Origin: Hirundichthys speculiger
Taxonomy: Eukaryota > Chordata > Actinopteri > Beloniformes > Exocoetidae
Direction of reading: 5' to 3'
Assembly (NCBI GenBank): GCA_018398805.1
Contig: JAGFBZ010002319.1
Coordinates: 220,162-284,161, forward strand
Length of the DNA stretch: 64,000 nt
The notes under the pieces are model-generated. The model worked only from the letters and a program-made list of their open reading frames with translations, was not told the DNA's origin and searched no databases. Of the stretch, positions 47,564 to 58,454 are shown piece by piece; position 1 is the stretch's first letter, and each line of letters starts with the position of its first letter. The position numbers and the translations under genes are program-made.

Positions 47564-50475
47564 ATTAGCTGTATTTTTTTGTGTCTTTAGGCATGTTTGA
47601 GAAATCAGAGTTGATAAACTCTATTTGTTATTCATTGGATGTTTAAAACATACAGTCTCTCGTGACGAATGCTAAAGTCAGTTATGATGTTGTTAGCCAC
47701 TGTAAGCAGCGGCAAAGCTAAATTGATCAGGGGAAATGTTTAAGACGTTTAGGGATGCCAGATTTTCTAAAACAGACAAGGGCTGTGTGCGAAACGGCTA
47801 CAAAAGGAGCCAAATTCAGATGCCTGTAAATGCACATTTGTTTACATTTTTAAAAGGTTTGAATATTGTACATAGCTGACAAGACTGCCGCAGAAATCCA
47901 CGGATGTATCACTGTCATTGGAAAAAAAAACATTTAAGTTTGAGTTGTCACAAAATTATGCATTAATATTTGTTTAAAAGTCTTATTATTTTACCTGCTC
48001 AGTCGACATCTTCTGTTTTCCTCTGGTTTTCTTTCTCCCTGGTTCTTCGTGTTCGCGCGCAGAATCCCGACTGACGTAAAAACTCTTCACTCAGACGCCA
48101 GTAGGGGGTGCTAAAAATCACCAAATTCAAGAGTTGCTATGGATTGCTTTAATATCCTTTTGAGTTTTTTTTTCTTTTTTCTTTCATCCACTTTGTAATA
48201 CTACTCGTGCGTGACTTTTTAACTGACGTACTGCTACTGTAGCGTGAACGCACCCTCGGACTGCTTTGCAACAGATTTTATTTTATTTATTTTGCGACGG
48301 GACGGATCCTCAAGGTTTTTATTAAACTCGTTATTTTTTTTTTATTGCTTTTCTGTTTCAGTGCAACATAATTTGCCTAAAACGTCTCGGGCGCGTACGC
48401 GGCTCATCTTCCGGTGGGTTCCCCGTCTCTCCACACTGGAACGTGGCATCTCCAGCTGTGCGTCTGAGCTACCAAGCAAACATCCAGGCAGGAAAATGCA
48501 CATTCTTGGATGCTGAGTTCATCCAGCCGTGTGCGACAAATGGGCCGGAAGCTTCTCGTTAACCCCCCCACTCCGTTAATCTGATGTGCATTGAGACAGA
48601 CAAACATTATGTAAGGGACGGGCCGGAGAAGTTGGAGGCCGTGTTTTTGTGTCTCGCAGCAGCTGATCACCACGAAGACGAGATACCAGCAGGTGTAGGA
48701 ACCAACACAAGCAAATGTTAGCTGGTTTTGGGGTTTTCATCACATTCTGCAGCTGAGAATGAAGTCGAAAAGCGGCTGCTCACTTGTTTTCATCGACAGT
48801 GATGTAAACGACACAGCACATGCATCCTTGATGTGACGCATGTCATCTGTGGCGAACTGTGCACGATAACAGCCACATTCACCCATCGAACAACACGGAG
48901 TGAGAAGACACGAGAACAGCAACGCTGAATAACAGGAGGTGCACAGATACAGACGGCATCAAGAAAAAAGACACTTGAACCCTTTGGAATTTACTGGTTT
49001 TCTGCATTAATTTGCTATAAAATCAGTTTTTCATCTCAGACACAGTAACAAGCACAATATACTTAAAATGAAAACCCACAAACAGTTAGATTTGGTTCTT
49101 GTCTTTATTGAGGACACCAAGTAAACATTCAGAGTACTTGAGGAAAAAGCAAGTGACTGATTATTTCAACAAAAGCCGATTGTATTCAGTAGTTTGCACA
49201 CCTGGAGTCTTATATTGAAATGAATTTAGAGGTGTGGTTTTTTTAGCATGATGTTCATCTGCTGATATGAACTATGCTTTAAAAATAAAAAGATTTACAC
49301 ATATGATCAAGAGCAGTTGCTCTTCATAAGGCTGGAAACGGATACAACCCCACGATGACCCCCGTCACCCCTCGTTTGTTCCACTTTTTCCCCCCCAGAT
49401 CTTTCGCCACCATTCTCACCATTTAGATGAGAACCACATCTATTGTTTAACTGTGTTCGTAAGACCTTCTTCCGTGTTGGAAAAACAGCTACGGCGTGAC
49501 AAGACCGATGAGGGCGAGAGCCCCCATAAAACCGGGGGCCGTAAAATCAGAGCAGCGAGCTGAAAGATGCTAACTTCCTGTGCAGAGCTGCGGTGAAGCT
49601 GCAGAGCCGAGCGGTAATTCCCTTCCAGCCTTTGAACGGTTTCATTTCTTGCGCTGGTTTGAAGTTATCGATCGGTGCAGCTGCAAAAAGAAGCGGTGCT
49701 GATGTTAAAAACGTGCTCCGTTTCAACATGTACGCCGTCAACGCGCATTAAAATACACAGCGTATTAAGATACTGTTAACCCGGGTTGCATCAGAGCAGC
49801 CTACTCGCTGGCGAGAGCTCTGCCACCCACCAGGTGTGGGTACATGTGTGTGTGACATGTGTGTGTGTTTGTGCTCTGATTATAGCCGGTGTGAAGAGCT
49901 GATAAGAGGATCAGCTCTCCTGCACGCGATCTGTGCTTTGGAAATGAAGGATGAATAAAGTGTATTGCCACCGGCGTGACCTCAAGCTAGCCCCTGTTAT
50001 AAACACACACAGACACAAACATATGCCCAGTGTGGTTTTCTCTCTCTCTCTCTCTCTCTCTCTCGCAGCAACCGGATGACACTGGAGCGTCTGGCTTGCA
50101 ATCAGATCTTGTGTGTCTGTGTGTGTGTGTCGTCTGAGTTCCCTGTATGTTTCGTGGCCTGCGGGCTTTGCATTTTGTCATGTGGCAGTAGACAGACAAA
50201 CAGGATAATGGTGGACCATGTGCAGTGTTTACATTTATTTCAGCACATTCACTTAAAAATAAACGCTTTTTTTAAGCTGCCTCTCCTTCATTTAACCCGA
50301 GGCTCAGTTTTCTTCCTCTTCTTGCCCTTTCTTCTTCTTCTGTCATGCTTTTATTTGTCTGTGACTGGTAGATTATTTGTTTTGTAGTGCTCCATGGTGA
50401 CAGTTTGTTTATTTGTGCGTTGTTTTTTCCATCAGAACTGGGACATCCCGTGTCTAGAAAAGCACTGCTTCCATG
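47564..50475. other. unassigned non-coding
   Basis: Mostly unique DNA. Contains T runs (48168, 48333), a (TC)n run at 50040-50063 and short TG runs at 49850-49868 and 50109-50130. 49540-49760 is GC-balanced and non-repetitive. No exon identified. Confidence 0.4.
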
Positions 50476-50588
50476 CAGGGGTGTGAAAAAAAAAATCGAT
50501 TTGGCAATATATCGTGATAATATCCTACGGTGACCCAATTATTATGATACATATCGTATTGCGAGGCCCTTGCCAATACTCACCCCTA
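50476..50588. mobile_element. 113-bp hAT-like miniature element
   Basis: Ends CAGGGGTGTGA and TCACCCCTA, flanked by CTTCCATG and CTTCCATT (7 of 8 identical). Internal ATATCGTGATAA/TATCGTATTG. Confidence 0.65.
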
Positions 50589-50984
50589 CTTCCATTCCAC
50601 TTAACATGCTTTAAAAGTGTGGCGACCAGATTTTCCATTCACTGGAAACTTCTGAACAGTTTCTGTGCTTCTGTGTCGTTACTTCTTTCTGTTATCTCAG
50701 TTAGTGCTGGGTGGTATACCGGTTTATACCGAATACCGGTGTTTATTTTTCTTATGATATGAATTTTTCATATACCGTAATACCGGTGAGTATGTACTGT
50801 AGCGTACACAACGTTGGGAACGCCGCGCGGCGGAACGTAAGTGCCGCGGAACATTGTTTGACAGGGGACTGTTTTGCAGTTGCACTGGAGGCACAACACG
50901 CTACTAGTTCGAGACAGCGAAAGTCCCAAAGTGGAAGCTCCAGAACGGCAACATGAGACTGAGGAACTTCTTCCTAAACGAGGA

Positions 50985-51990
50985 GCCGTGTCTGTCGTGT
51001 GGAAGTTCTTTGGATTTAAAAAAGACGACATCTAACTAGGGATGGGCATTTGGTCGAGATTATTTGTCGATCGTCGGGAGAATTAATGATTAATAATCGA
51101 TTAATCATTAACATTTTTATATTGAAAACTATCACAAATATTCTCGATATCGGCGTGATGTTTGTTTTCCCCTTTGGCCTAGTTGCTATGCCCTGCATGC
51201 CCAGATGTGTTCAGTGGCCCGGATGTTCGTGGTCGTAACGGAATGTTCGGCGAGAATAACGTGACATTTCCTGTTTCTTTTCTTTAAAAAAACAACGATA
51301 ATAAAAGAAGAGATGTCGAGGAGACTACTTAACAATGACAATTTATATCATGCTGCCAGTATTACAGGCTTTTTGTTTCTTAAAAAGATGTGCTTGTTGT
51401 GTGCTCGATGTGCACTGCAGCTCCTTCTGGTCCGTGCTAACACCGAGTTGAGGCTAGGCTAGGCTAGGCTAGGCTGAGATAGAGATGAACCGCCTCCACC
51501 GTCCTTTACAAGGCTTGGATGCCCGTTGTTCAAGTGATACATCATTGTCGTTGTCGATTAATTGTATTTGTAATTAGCATTGCAGTGATTGCAGTACACT
51601 TGCTCATTTTCTAAACGAAAATGGTTCCACGCCACACTTCACCGCGACCGGTCCATGATTAGGCGATGACCTACAGAAGCTCGCGTGTAACAACTGAGTC
51701 CAGCCAGGGTAGGGTGATGGTGAAATGTTGCCCCCTGCTGCCAAATTTCTATCGGTGGCACAGCGAAATGCATCGCATTGTTTGAGGACGTGCACTGATA
51801 ACCTACTTTCCGATTGTTTAAAAAAAAAAAAACGTTCGGTTCATCGACGAAAATTAATTTCTTCGACCAAATTCTTAATGATCAATCATTGATTAATCGA
51901 TTAATTATGCCCATCCCTACATCTAACAAACTACAATAATCTGCAAATGTTGCCGAGCTAAAGTTGTAGCCGCGGAAGGCTACAATATTC
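50985..51990 (+). pseudogene. BED finger relic split by an insertion
   Basis: Before the inserted element: VVWKFFGFKKDDI. After it (51928 on): IICKCCRAKVVAAEGYNI. The VWKxFGFKK and C-x2-C-RAKVVAA phrases are typical of BED fingers in ZBED/hAT transposases. The distal histidine pair is not recognisable. Confidence 0.6.
51037..51919. mobile_element. nested hAT-type MITE
   Basis: Ends TAGGGATGGGCATTTGGTCG and (reverse complement) TAGGGATGGGCATAATTAAT. Exact 8-bp duplication CATCTAAC (51029-51036, 51920-51927). Internal ATTAATCGATTAAT motifs near both ends and an (AGGCT)4 run at 51452-51475. No coding capacity. Confidence 0.92.
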
Positions 51991-52168
51991 ACTTATCATG
52001 ACAGCAAAATAGGTCATTCTAAGCCAATTTACTGCAGCAATTCCTCTCTAAATGATTAGAAAATGTGGTTAACACCCAGTTGTACCATGATATACTTTGA
52101 AACCGATATAAATTTGAAAAATACCGTGATATAAATTTTTGGTCATACCGCCCAGCCCTAATCTCAGT

Positions 52169-52849
52169 CTTGGTGGTTTGCAGTGACAGCTGGGTGAGCG
52201 AGGTGGGCATAACCCAGCACTCCTCCAACCCAGACGGGGCATAAAAGCCCTCCTGTTCTACCCCACCACCTCCTCACAGTTTGATCTGCCCAAAAATGCC
52301 TCCACAGGAAGATATCCTGGCGTTATCCTCATCACATTCCCCACCATCTGAGCTGCCTCTTCTACGTGAAAGGTCAGCAGCTCCAACTCCAGGCTTCTTG
52401 TTTAATGTCCAACTCCTCGCACTTTCCCAGAGGCTGAGCTCAAGGCAGAAGAAAACTCCTTTCACTCCGTCGGTCATTCATTTCGTTTTAGGTCACCGAC
52501 TAAGACCGTTGCTGTGGGTTTGAATTCAATTCAATTCAATTTTATTTGTATAGCGTCTGAGAGTACCGTTGCCTCTCACTAGTTTTGGCAAGATTTTAAT
52601 GATTGACTGGATTACAATGAAATGTGACTTTATGGTCGCCATTAAGCTGCCGCACATTTTATTTTCTACTAATGTATGAATCTAACCCTCTAAAACTGTA
52701 ATATATGCATGGTAATTGTGAGCATGCAGACATGTATTTAGTTCACAAGATGTCCCAGTCATGGATGAGAGAGCAGAGTAGTTGTCCTCCAGGCAGCAGA
52801 TTGATGGGTCAATCCCCAGCACAGACATCACAGCTTTTCTTTGGGCCGG
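52169..52849. other. unassigned non-coding
   Basis: Includes a non-LTR tail fragment (AATTC)n-TTTTATTTGTATAGCGTC at 52523-52560. No gene. Confidence 0.5.
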
Positions 52850-53583
52850 GCTCCACATCGCCTCCAACGATGAGCTGAAAAACAAAGACCGACTGCAGCG
52901 ACACACAGCGATGTGTAAAATACCCTGATGCTCCCATCACTCTGGAACAGGATCAATCTGGACTCATCAGACCACATGACCTTCTTCCATTGATCCAGAG
53001 TCCAATCTTTATGCTCCCTAGCAAGTTTAAGCCTTTTTTTCCAGTTAGCCTCACTGATTAGTGGTTTTCTTAAGGCTACACAGCTGTTCAGTCCCAATCC
53101 CTGGAGGTCCCTTAGCATTGTGGGTGTGGAAATGCTCTTACTTTCACTATTAAACAGCCCTGAGTTCTTCGATTTGATCTCACCAGACGTTTAAGTGACT
53201 GTCGATCACGATCATTGAGGATTTTTTTCCTCCCGGAAGACAATGGGTCCCCACTATCCTTCCAGTTTTTAATAATGCGTTGGACAGTTTTTAACCCAGT
53301 TTTGGTCGTTTCTGCAATCTCCGTAGATGTTTTCTCTGCTTGCTGCCAATGATTTGACTCTTCTCTAACAGACTAACATCTTTTCCACGACCATGGATGT
53401 GTCTTTGACATGGTTGTTTATGAAATGAGAAGCAACTCATTGCACCAGTTGGGGTTAAATAACTTGTTACCAGCTGAAAGATAATCACCCATGCAGTAAT
53501 TATCCAATAGGAGGCTCAGACCTGTTTGCTCAGTTAAATCCAGGTGGTGATTTTTTTTTTTTTTTTTTTTAGCTGGGCAGTGT
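52850..53583 (-). pseudogene. Tc1-like transposase relic, N-terminal half
   Basis: The 5' end of the element is near 53583 (CACTGCCCAGCT, poly-A, ATCACCACCTGGATTTAACT), a known Tc1 terminus. Below it, in shifted frames: RGKDVSLLEKSQIIGSKQ, KTVQRIIKNWKDSGDP and KILNDRDRQSLKRLVRSN, then LGLNSCVALRKPLISEANWK, KRLKLAREHKDWTLDQWKKV and MWSDESRLILFQSDGSIRV (53090-52925). This covers both helix-turn-helix motifs and the first catalytic aspartate (WSDESR). The rest is lost. At least three frameshifts. Confidence 0.85.
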
Positions 53584-53713
53584 TTATTAGTCCTTTAAAA
53601 GTTTTTCTAAAGTTTCTGCAAAGCCATCAACTGTATGGTCAGCAGCTTGTCCACTGTAGCTAATGTTAATGCTCTTCACTCTTGCTTGGTTGCTCTTTCG
53701 TTTCTGCTGCTTC

Positions 53714-54392
53714 TAGGCTCTTGCCGATTGTGCTAGCATAATTTTTGGCATAATCTGAGGAATTGAGCATAATTTTTGCCCTTTTTCCAAAAGTAGCACT
53801 GCTAGCATAATCCGTATATTTTCTTGTCTTAATAGCACAATTTTAGAATAATTCAAGAAAACGAAGAGATTATTCAATGTTAAATTTGTTATCCAGGGCT
53901 TTGTCAGAAACTGCATGGTTTAGTTTTCACTGTATTTGTTTTGAAACTAGCGCGCGCACAGTGTGTTGTTTACTCAAAATTTGCATACTTTACCATGGTA
54001 ACTGGAGGCCATTTGAGTGCAAAACCTTGCGCAAACTGTGTCACGCTCTGCTACACGCGATGGTTAGCAAGCTAACCAGCTATTTATAGTTATCCACCAC
54101 ACTATCCAGGCTTTGTGCAACCTATTTTTGTTTGCTGGATAGCAGATTTATCCGCCGTATAGGCCTAACCACCTGATAAAGTTACCCAGGTTTTGAACAA
54201 CCGGACCCAGAACGTCAGGACAGGGTTAATAAAATACATTTTCAAACTTGTCTTGTGAGTTGTGAAGTTTGTGCACAGAATAATTTTTTAAAAAGTAGCA
54301 TAATTTTGAAAAACGAGCATAATTTGGGCAATAAACAAGCACTGCCACTAGCATAATATGACACTTTAACTAGCACAATCGGCAAATGCCTA
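53714..54392. mobile_element. hAT-type MITE (TAGGCWYTTGCCGATTG ends)
   Basis: TAGGCTCTTGCCGATTGTGC at the left and (reverse complement) TAGGCATTTGCCGATTGTGC at the right. Exact 8-bp duplication GCTGCTTC (53706-53713, 54393-54400). Repeated AGCATAATTTT motifs near both ends. No coding capacity. Confidence 0.9.
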
Positions 54393-54400
54393 GCTGCTTC

Positions 54401-55673
54401 TCTTTCTTTGTAGATAGAAATCAGTTGTTACAGGCCCGACTCGTCCCGACTCGGCCCGACTCGTCCCAAGCTCTTTCTCAACCAGCCGTCACGGCGTCGC
54501 ATCACCTCTGAGGGCCACGCACTGCCGGATCTTTACAAGTCTGCACACAATCCCAACTACGCTGGGTGAAAGCCCAACATCCCTTCATCCTCTGTGGCAG
54601 CAGAACGGTTCACAGAATTTACAGCAGCTGGAAAATGTTTTTTTTTTTTTTTTCCATCGATGCAGTAACTCAGCACGCTGAAGTTACAGGGTGGAGCATC
54701 ACGTCAGCAATAAGATTCTGCTGTTTGTTATCAAGTAAAACTTTCTCACACCAGTTTCACTTCTCGTTCAGTCCCTCCTCTGAAAACTCTTCCTCTTCCC
54801 CTCCTGCATCTCTTCGTCGCCCACAGACGTGTTTCGGGCCTCGGGAAGCGTTCAGAAGCGCATTTACGGGGTTATTTCAGATCGGCCCTCTGGGTCAGTC
54901 ATGCTGAAGCTTCTTGTTTGGTTTTCTCTCGAGCAAAACAAAAGGTCTTTCAGTGGAAAGCGCCCACTGCGCCGGGCAGCGCCGCTGAATGTCTGTTTGT
55001 GAATGTTCTCCCAGGAGCACAAACACGTACTTGTGACTGTACTCGCTGGGGTTCGGCTCAAACGGGCGCCGACGACGGCGCTAACAGGTCAGAATACCTC
55101 AGCTTTAACTTTTGCATCTCAGAAATTATGACTCGGTTGGAAAGTACACGACTTGGAGATGCTGTTATTATTGAGATGATTTATTTAAGCAGGCTTCACA
55201 GCCAGTCTGATATCAGATGCCTGAGTTCATCCACCCGCGAGGCTCGAGGAAGGTGACACCCTTTTAGCGTTCTTTGAAGTGTCGGTGTCGCCGTGCATCA
55301 TGCAGGGCAGACGGCGGTGTTTTGATTGTAACGTACACCGTCCATATCGGCGGAGCAGCTCCAGGGTGTGATCCGGAGATGATGGCGGTGATGGAGATGA
55401 ACCCGACAGTTTATATACGAGGAAAGATTTAAGATGAGCACCTGTGCGAGGTCAGGTTTCACTTCAAACTCCCTTTGATTAGATCGTTAGTCACAAGACG
55501 GCAGTTCCCATTCAGCTTAGACATGATCAGGCTGTGAAGGTGGTGGTGGTGGTGGTGGTGGGGGGGGGGGGGGGGGGGGGGGGTTGCTCACCGAGCCAGT
55601 ATCTGGAGATGGAGATGACATGACTATTAGACTAATACACAAGTTTTAAAATGAAACGAGTGATTTGAAACCA
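54401..55673. other. mostly unique non-coding block
   Basis: GC-balanced. Has a CCCGACTCG triplication at 54437-54465 and a splice-bounded open segment at 55015-55087 (see findings). No recognised gene. Confidence 0.35.
55539..55583 (+). repeat. (TGG)n plus 24-base poly-G
   Basis: Seven GGT units run into 24 uninterrupted G (55560-55583). Confidence 0.95.
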
Positions 55674-55799
55674 GTGTGGGGTAGGGGTGCTCCAACAAGG
55701 GTACCTAATGATTCGACTCGATTTCGATTATGGGAGCTTCGATTCTTCCATTATAATGATTGTCCATTCGATTTGATTATTGGCGCCACAATTCTTCGA

Positions 55800-56360
55800 A
55801 TAGCCACGTGGTTGGGGAGGAGCTGGACTCTCTGACAGTAGTGTCGGAGAGAAGGATGTTGTCCAGAATAAGAGCCATGCTGGACAACTTGCATCCTCTT
55901 CATGAAGGGCTGGCAGACAAAAAAGCACCTTCGCATAGACTCATTCCACCTCGATGACCACAGAGCGCCACAGGAAATTTCCTGCCATGGCCATCAAAGT
56001 TTACAACCAATCACTCTAAATCTGTAAAATCTGATTATCTCTGGATCATTTCACTGTATATATCTGTCCGTTTACACTAGGTACTTTTCTTTTCTTTTAC
56101 TAGACAGGGTATTTTGAAATCCCTAATTTGTATTGTAATTTGTAATTTTTTGTAATTTTTTGTACATTGTAGTATTTAGTGTAATTTACTTATTTTAGAA
56201 TTTGTTGTTTTATAGGTGGAGCACTGCAACGAAAGAATTTCCCGCAAGGGATTAATAAAGTATTTTCAATTCAATTCAATTCAATTCAATTCAATTCAAT
56301 TCAATTCAATTCAATTCAATTCAATTCAATCAATTCAATTCAATTCAATTCAATTCAATA
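55800..56360 (+). mobile_element. 5'-truncated LINE with (AATTC)n tail
   Basis: Decayed last codons of a reverse-transcriptase ORF (RIRAMLDNLHPLHEG ... HRLIPPR, near 55860-55955), a 3' UTR, then TTTCCCGCAAGGGATTAATA AAGTATTTTC followed by about 18 AATTC units (56266-56360). Confidence 0.75.
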
Positions 56361-56472
56361 TTGCGATTTTTAATGCATTTTTCCATATAGGATTGATTTT
56401 GTCTTCATCTGTAGCTACATTTGTAAATAACTAGCCTATCAATTATAACTCGGTACCTCTATAACTACACTC

Positions 56473-57098
56473 TAGTGCTGGGCAATATGACGATACATAT
56501 TGTGGGGACGATAGAAAAGTGTGTATCGTGCCATTTCTCTTCTATCGTTTCTAACCTAATTTTATCAATTATTACAGCAAATATGTAATTAAATAACCTG
56601 CAACGATAAATTTGATAGAAACATATCTACTTCTACAAAGTAGCCTTTTATGTTTGCACTTTTATTCATGGTTAATGCCTTAAACAGAGTTCTCTTTAAC
56701 CCTGATGTTTACTTTAGACACTTTATATTGGTTTGCAAACTTTGCACTACAAGGTTACAGATTTCAGAAAGTTAAAAATTTTTTTTATTTTTTTTATAGC
56801 TGAACTTCAGTGCAAAATGTGTTTTTTCCTCTCAGAAACTGTTTACTTTAAAAAATGTGAAAGCTACTGTAGCTCTGTACCTACCTGTTTTTGCTGCACT
56901 AAAATGTATGTTTGTGACAGTTCAGCTAAATGTCCTTTCAAAATAAAGTTGAAAAGTAAGCAATGAAATTTTTGTCAAACTTTTCAGAGAATAACTAAAA
57001 ACATACTTTATTATGGTATATCGTGATATATATCGTTATCGTGATATAAAATAGTCCATATCGTGATATATGATTTTTTTCCATATCACCCAGCACTA
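56473..57098. mobile_element. hAT MITE (TAGTGCTGGGC family), copy 3
   Basis: Ends TAGTGCTGGGCAATATGACG and ATATCACCCAGCACTA. Exact 8-bp duplication CTACACTC (56465-56472, 57099-57106). Opposite orientation to the copies at 38934 and 42972. Confidence 0.92.
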
Positions 57099-57227
57099 CT
57101 ACACTCAATAAGTAAATAAAGTTTTTTGAACATTTGACTTGTATTTTAAGACACAATGACTGTTATGTAAAACATTTGCACTTTGACCTACTTAACTTTG
57201 ACTCGGCAACATTTGCCCCAGTGTGAC

Positions 57228-57750
57228 TCACTCATCTCTTGGGTTTGAAGAACGTGACTCGCCAACTTCCATCCGTTCTTGTCCGACGCGAGCACAAAAT
57301 GCGCTGTTAAGCGCTATCCTGCTCGCCTTCTTCATGGACGCCAGGACGTCTGCTTTGGTTTCGTCGTAGAGGTGGGGGATTTCTTCCTCTGCGAAGTGTT
57401 TTCGGTGAGGGAGTTTGTAGCGTGGCTCCATGGTGCGCACCGCTAACAGAAACCTCCCGTTGTTAACTACTGAATACGGGGGTAAATCCGTCGCAATGAA
57501 AATAGCTATTGCTTCTGTAACGCTCTTCGCCTTCTGCGAGTTCTTGGGAAGTTTGGAGACCGTCTCCAGGATGGTCCTCTGTGTGGCGGGAACGATCGGA
57601 GGATCCTTCTCCGTTTCGGGATGAAAGCGTACAACGTGCTGCCTCATGTTTGCGGTGTTGCTTTATTTTTGCTTTGCAGATCTTGCAAGTCGCGTAAGTC
57701 TTGTCCGTTGTCTCGTTTGCTCCCTGATAAAATCTGAAGTATCGCCACAC
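57228..57750 (-). pseudogene. hAT (ZBED-like) transposase, N-terminal relic
   Basis: MWRYFRFYQGANETTDKTYA TCKICKAKIK (57750-57660) gives the aromatic pair and C-x2-C of a BED finger. After a one-base slip, MRQHVVRFHPE supplies H-x4-H. The frame then runs 139 codons to 57228: SVTEAIAIFIATDLPPYSVV, TMEPRYKLPHRKHFAEEEIP and LYDETKADVLASMKKASRIA, the region ahead of the hAT catalytic core. It stops just before the first catalytic aspartate would be expected. The 139-codon part is the longest intact coding remnant among the transposons in this window. Confidence 0.85.
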
Positions 57751-57975
57751 GGATGCAGTCAGCCCCGGTGGCGAGTGAATCTGCCGCTCTGAGGCTGCTA
57801 ACGTTGTTTTGCGACGCGCGTTTGTGTAAACACGCGCGTTATGTGTTTTTTGTTCCGGTCTTGCGGCAAATCATCAACGTGAATTTTATTTTATTTTTTA
57901 AACATCGACATTAATTAATCGATGCGTAATCGTCACGTGCCACATCGATGAATTGCACCCACCCCTAGTGTGGGG

Positions 57976-58454
57976 GATGACTCCAGAAATGTTCTCGTGG
58001 TTGCCTTTATATTAGTGAGATGAATAAAGTTGGTGTTCATCGACATTTTTATTGTGACTTGATCAAAGAGATTTTGTTTCGCTCAAATTCGACCATGTTA
58101 CGGTCTTTTCTATTACAGATTATGTTGCCACTCATTGTCGATCCAGATGTTTTCCTGTGAAGGCTACATCTGTGTTAGTCGACGGATCGTTGATGTCTTT
58201 CAGCTTTCAGGAACCGTTCCTGAGGTAGGATCTGGACTCAGAGCGGCCTGATGGATGGGGGGGGGGGGGGGGGGGGGGGGGGGGTGTTGACTCGGTAATC
58301 TGGTATGGTGTGGGCTGGAGATGATGTCATTCAGCCTCCTAATGTCCGCTTTGCGTACGAGTCACCTTTTCTCATTCAGTGCGACTGAATTAGTATTTCC
58401 TCTAATGAATGCTCTCTCCCTCATAATGGTGCCCTCTGGACTTTGATAAAATCT
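57976..58454. other. unassigned non-coding
   Basis: Contains a 28-base poly-G run at 58257-58284. No gene. Confidence 0.5.
58257..58284 (+). repeat. 28-base poly-G tract
   Basis: Uninterrupted G; length may be affected by sequencing or assembly. Confidence 0.9.

Larger units (their letters stand above)
50702..52160 (+). mobile_element. hAT-type element with BED relic, host of a nested hAT
   Basis: Ends TAGTGCTGGGTGGTATACCG and (reverse complement) TAGGGCTGGGCGGTATGACC. Exact 8-bp duplication ATCTCAGT (50694-50701, 52161-52168). GGTATACCGG-type subterminal motifs. About 880 bp of it is a second element inserted at 51037. Without that it would be about 570 bp. Confidence 0.92.
55682..57967 (-). 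mobile_element. hAT element with transposase relic, two insertions inside
   Basis: Ends TAGGGGTGCTCCAACAAGG and (reverse complement) TAGGGGTGGGTGCAATTCAT. Exact 8-bp duplication GTGTGGGG (55674-55681, 57968-57975). Minus-oriented; holds the N-terminal part of a ZBED-like transposase. A LINE fragment (about 55800-56360) and a 626-bp hAT MITE (56473-57098) have landed in it. Confidence 0.92.
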
